From Alistipes sp. CAG:831 (GTDB taxonomy: Bacteria > Bacteroidota > Bacteroidia > Bacteroidales > UBA932), in NCBI GenBank assembly GCA_000432775.1, contig HF990402.1, positions 3,430 through 10,480 on the forward strand: 7,051 nt of DNA. Direction: 5' to 3'. This document shows positions 6,851 through 7,051 of the stretch, piece after piece. A program made the position numbers and the translations under genes. Position 1 is the stretch's first letter, and every line of letters begins with the position of its first letter. The notes under the pieces are model-generated. The model saw only the letters and a list, made by a program, of their open reading frames with translations. It was not told the DNA's origin and searched no databases.

Positions 6851-6922
6851 CCCATAGATACAGATGACATATATCCATATCTGATCAACAAGTTAACCAA
6901 TTAAAAAAGACACCATAAAGAC

Positions 6923-7051
6923 ATGAACGATTTTTTCAAATATACCGAGTGCGCAGTTACCGTATGCGATACGGAATGCGTAATCGTATACCAGAACGAG
7001 AAATCAGTGGCGGTGAACGGAGACATGCGGGGACGCTGCATGCTCGGCTGC
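6923..7051 (+). CDS. PAS-domain protein, N-terminal 43 codons only
   Basis: The reading frame stays open from the ATG at 6923 to the right edge. The 43 residues fit the start of a PAS sensor domain: the pattern AVTVCDTECVIVYQNEKSVAVNG has the usual alternation of hydrophobic strand, Asp, strand ending in Y-x-N, and a following helix leading to G. There is no signal peptide, so it is presumably cytoplasmic. Five of the 43 residues are cysteine (C10, C15, C19, C39, C43), which is unusual and could point to a redox- or metal-sensitive sensor, though this is inference. The start is preceded by an A-rich leader (ttaaaaaagacaccataaag) typical of Bacteroidetes and by the repeat-rich gap. What follows the PAS domain (DNA-binding, kinase or nothing) lies outside the window. 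Codon use resembles the neighbouring genes. Confidence 0.75.
   Translation, partial: MNDFFKYTECAVTVCDTECVIVYQNEKSVAVNGDMRGRCMLGC

Larger units (their letters stand above)
6227..6922. other. Long structured intergenic region between DPP IV and the PAS gene
   Basis: Nearly 700 bp without a supportable gene. In order it contains the operon terminator, a 15-bp palindrome, the concentric inverted-repeat element, a GC-rich block with the direct repeat pair and a small hairpin (CTGCA-GGACA-TGCAG, 6790-6804), then an AT-rich leader before the ATG at 6923. The 12-mer TCCATATCTGAT occurs at 6330-6341 and again at 6874-6885. No tRNA or rRNA is recognisable. No exact TAnnTTTG box was found on the plus strand for the PAS gene. 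Confidence 0.6.

Noticed and set aside
6863..6890. Promoter for the PAS gene at CATATCTG
   Set aside because: Two mismatches to TAnnTTTG and no -33 box; not strong enough to list.

Overview
The window looks like chromosomal DNA of a gut-type Bacteroidales bacterium. A GC-rich member such as an Alistipes/Rikenellaceae relative would fit, but this is inference only. Reasons: start codons are preceded by AT-rich leaders without Shine-Dalgarno sequences; both strands of the divergent promoter region carry an exact Bacteroidetes-type -7 box (TAnnTTTG); the genes prefer G/C-ending codons; and the protein set (periplasmic DPP IV, lipoprotein isoaspartyl peptidase, small hydrogenase partner ferredoxin) is typical of that phylum. 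No plasmid, phage or CRISPR signature is visible.

Left half, minus strand (positions 2822 down to 1): three tightly packed genes, probably one operon. First is a cytoplasmic M24 aminopeptidase P-type enzyme. Next is a 92-residue thioredoxin-fold [2Fe-2S] ferredoxin. Last is an [FeFe]-hydrogenase H-cluster protein cut off by the left window edge. All four H-cluster cysteines of the hydrogenase are present. The proton-shuttle cysteine is replaced by Ala and the usual Met before the second motif by Gly, a pattern associated with sensory (HydS-type) rather than fast catalytic hydrogenases.

Centre: a 94-bp AT-rich divergent promoter region (2823-2916). To its right, plus strand, a two-gene operon encodes a lipoprotein isoaspartyl peptidase/asparaginase and a secreted dipeptidyl peptidase IV. 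It ends in a strong intrinsic terminator (6261-6313). DPP IV would release Xaa-Pro dipeptides outside the inner membrane, the M24 enzyme across the promoter could split Xaa-Pro bonds in the cytoplasm, and the isoaspartyl peptidase removes another class of peptide that ordinary peptidases cannot cut. Together they suggest a locus for salvaging refractory peptides.

Right: a non-coding gap of nearly 700 bp (6227-6922) unusually rich in structure. It holds the terminator, a 15-bp perfect palindrome, a 181-bp element made of two concentric inverted repeats (6461-6641), and a GC-rich block with a diverged 38-bp direct repeat carrying three copies of AACGGTAC. A cysteine-rich PAS-domain protein then begins at 6923 and is cut by the right edge. 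The concentric dyad and the repeat block are the least explained parts of the window.
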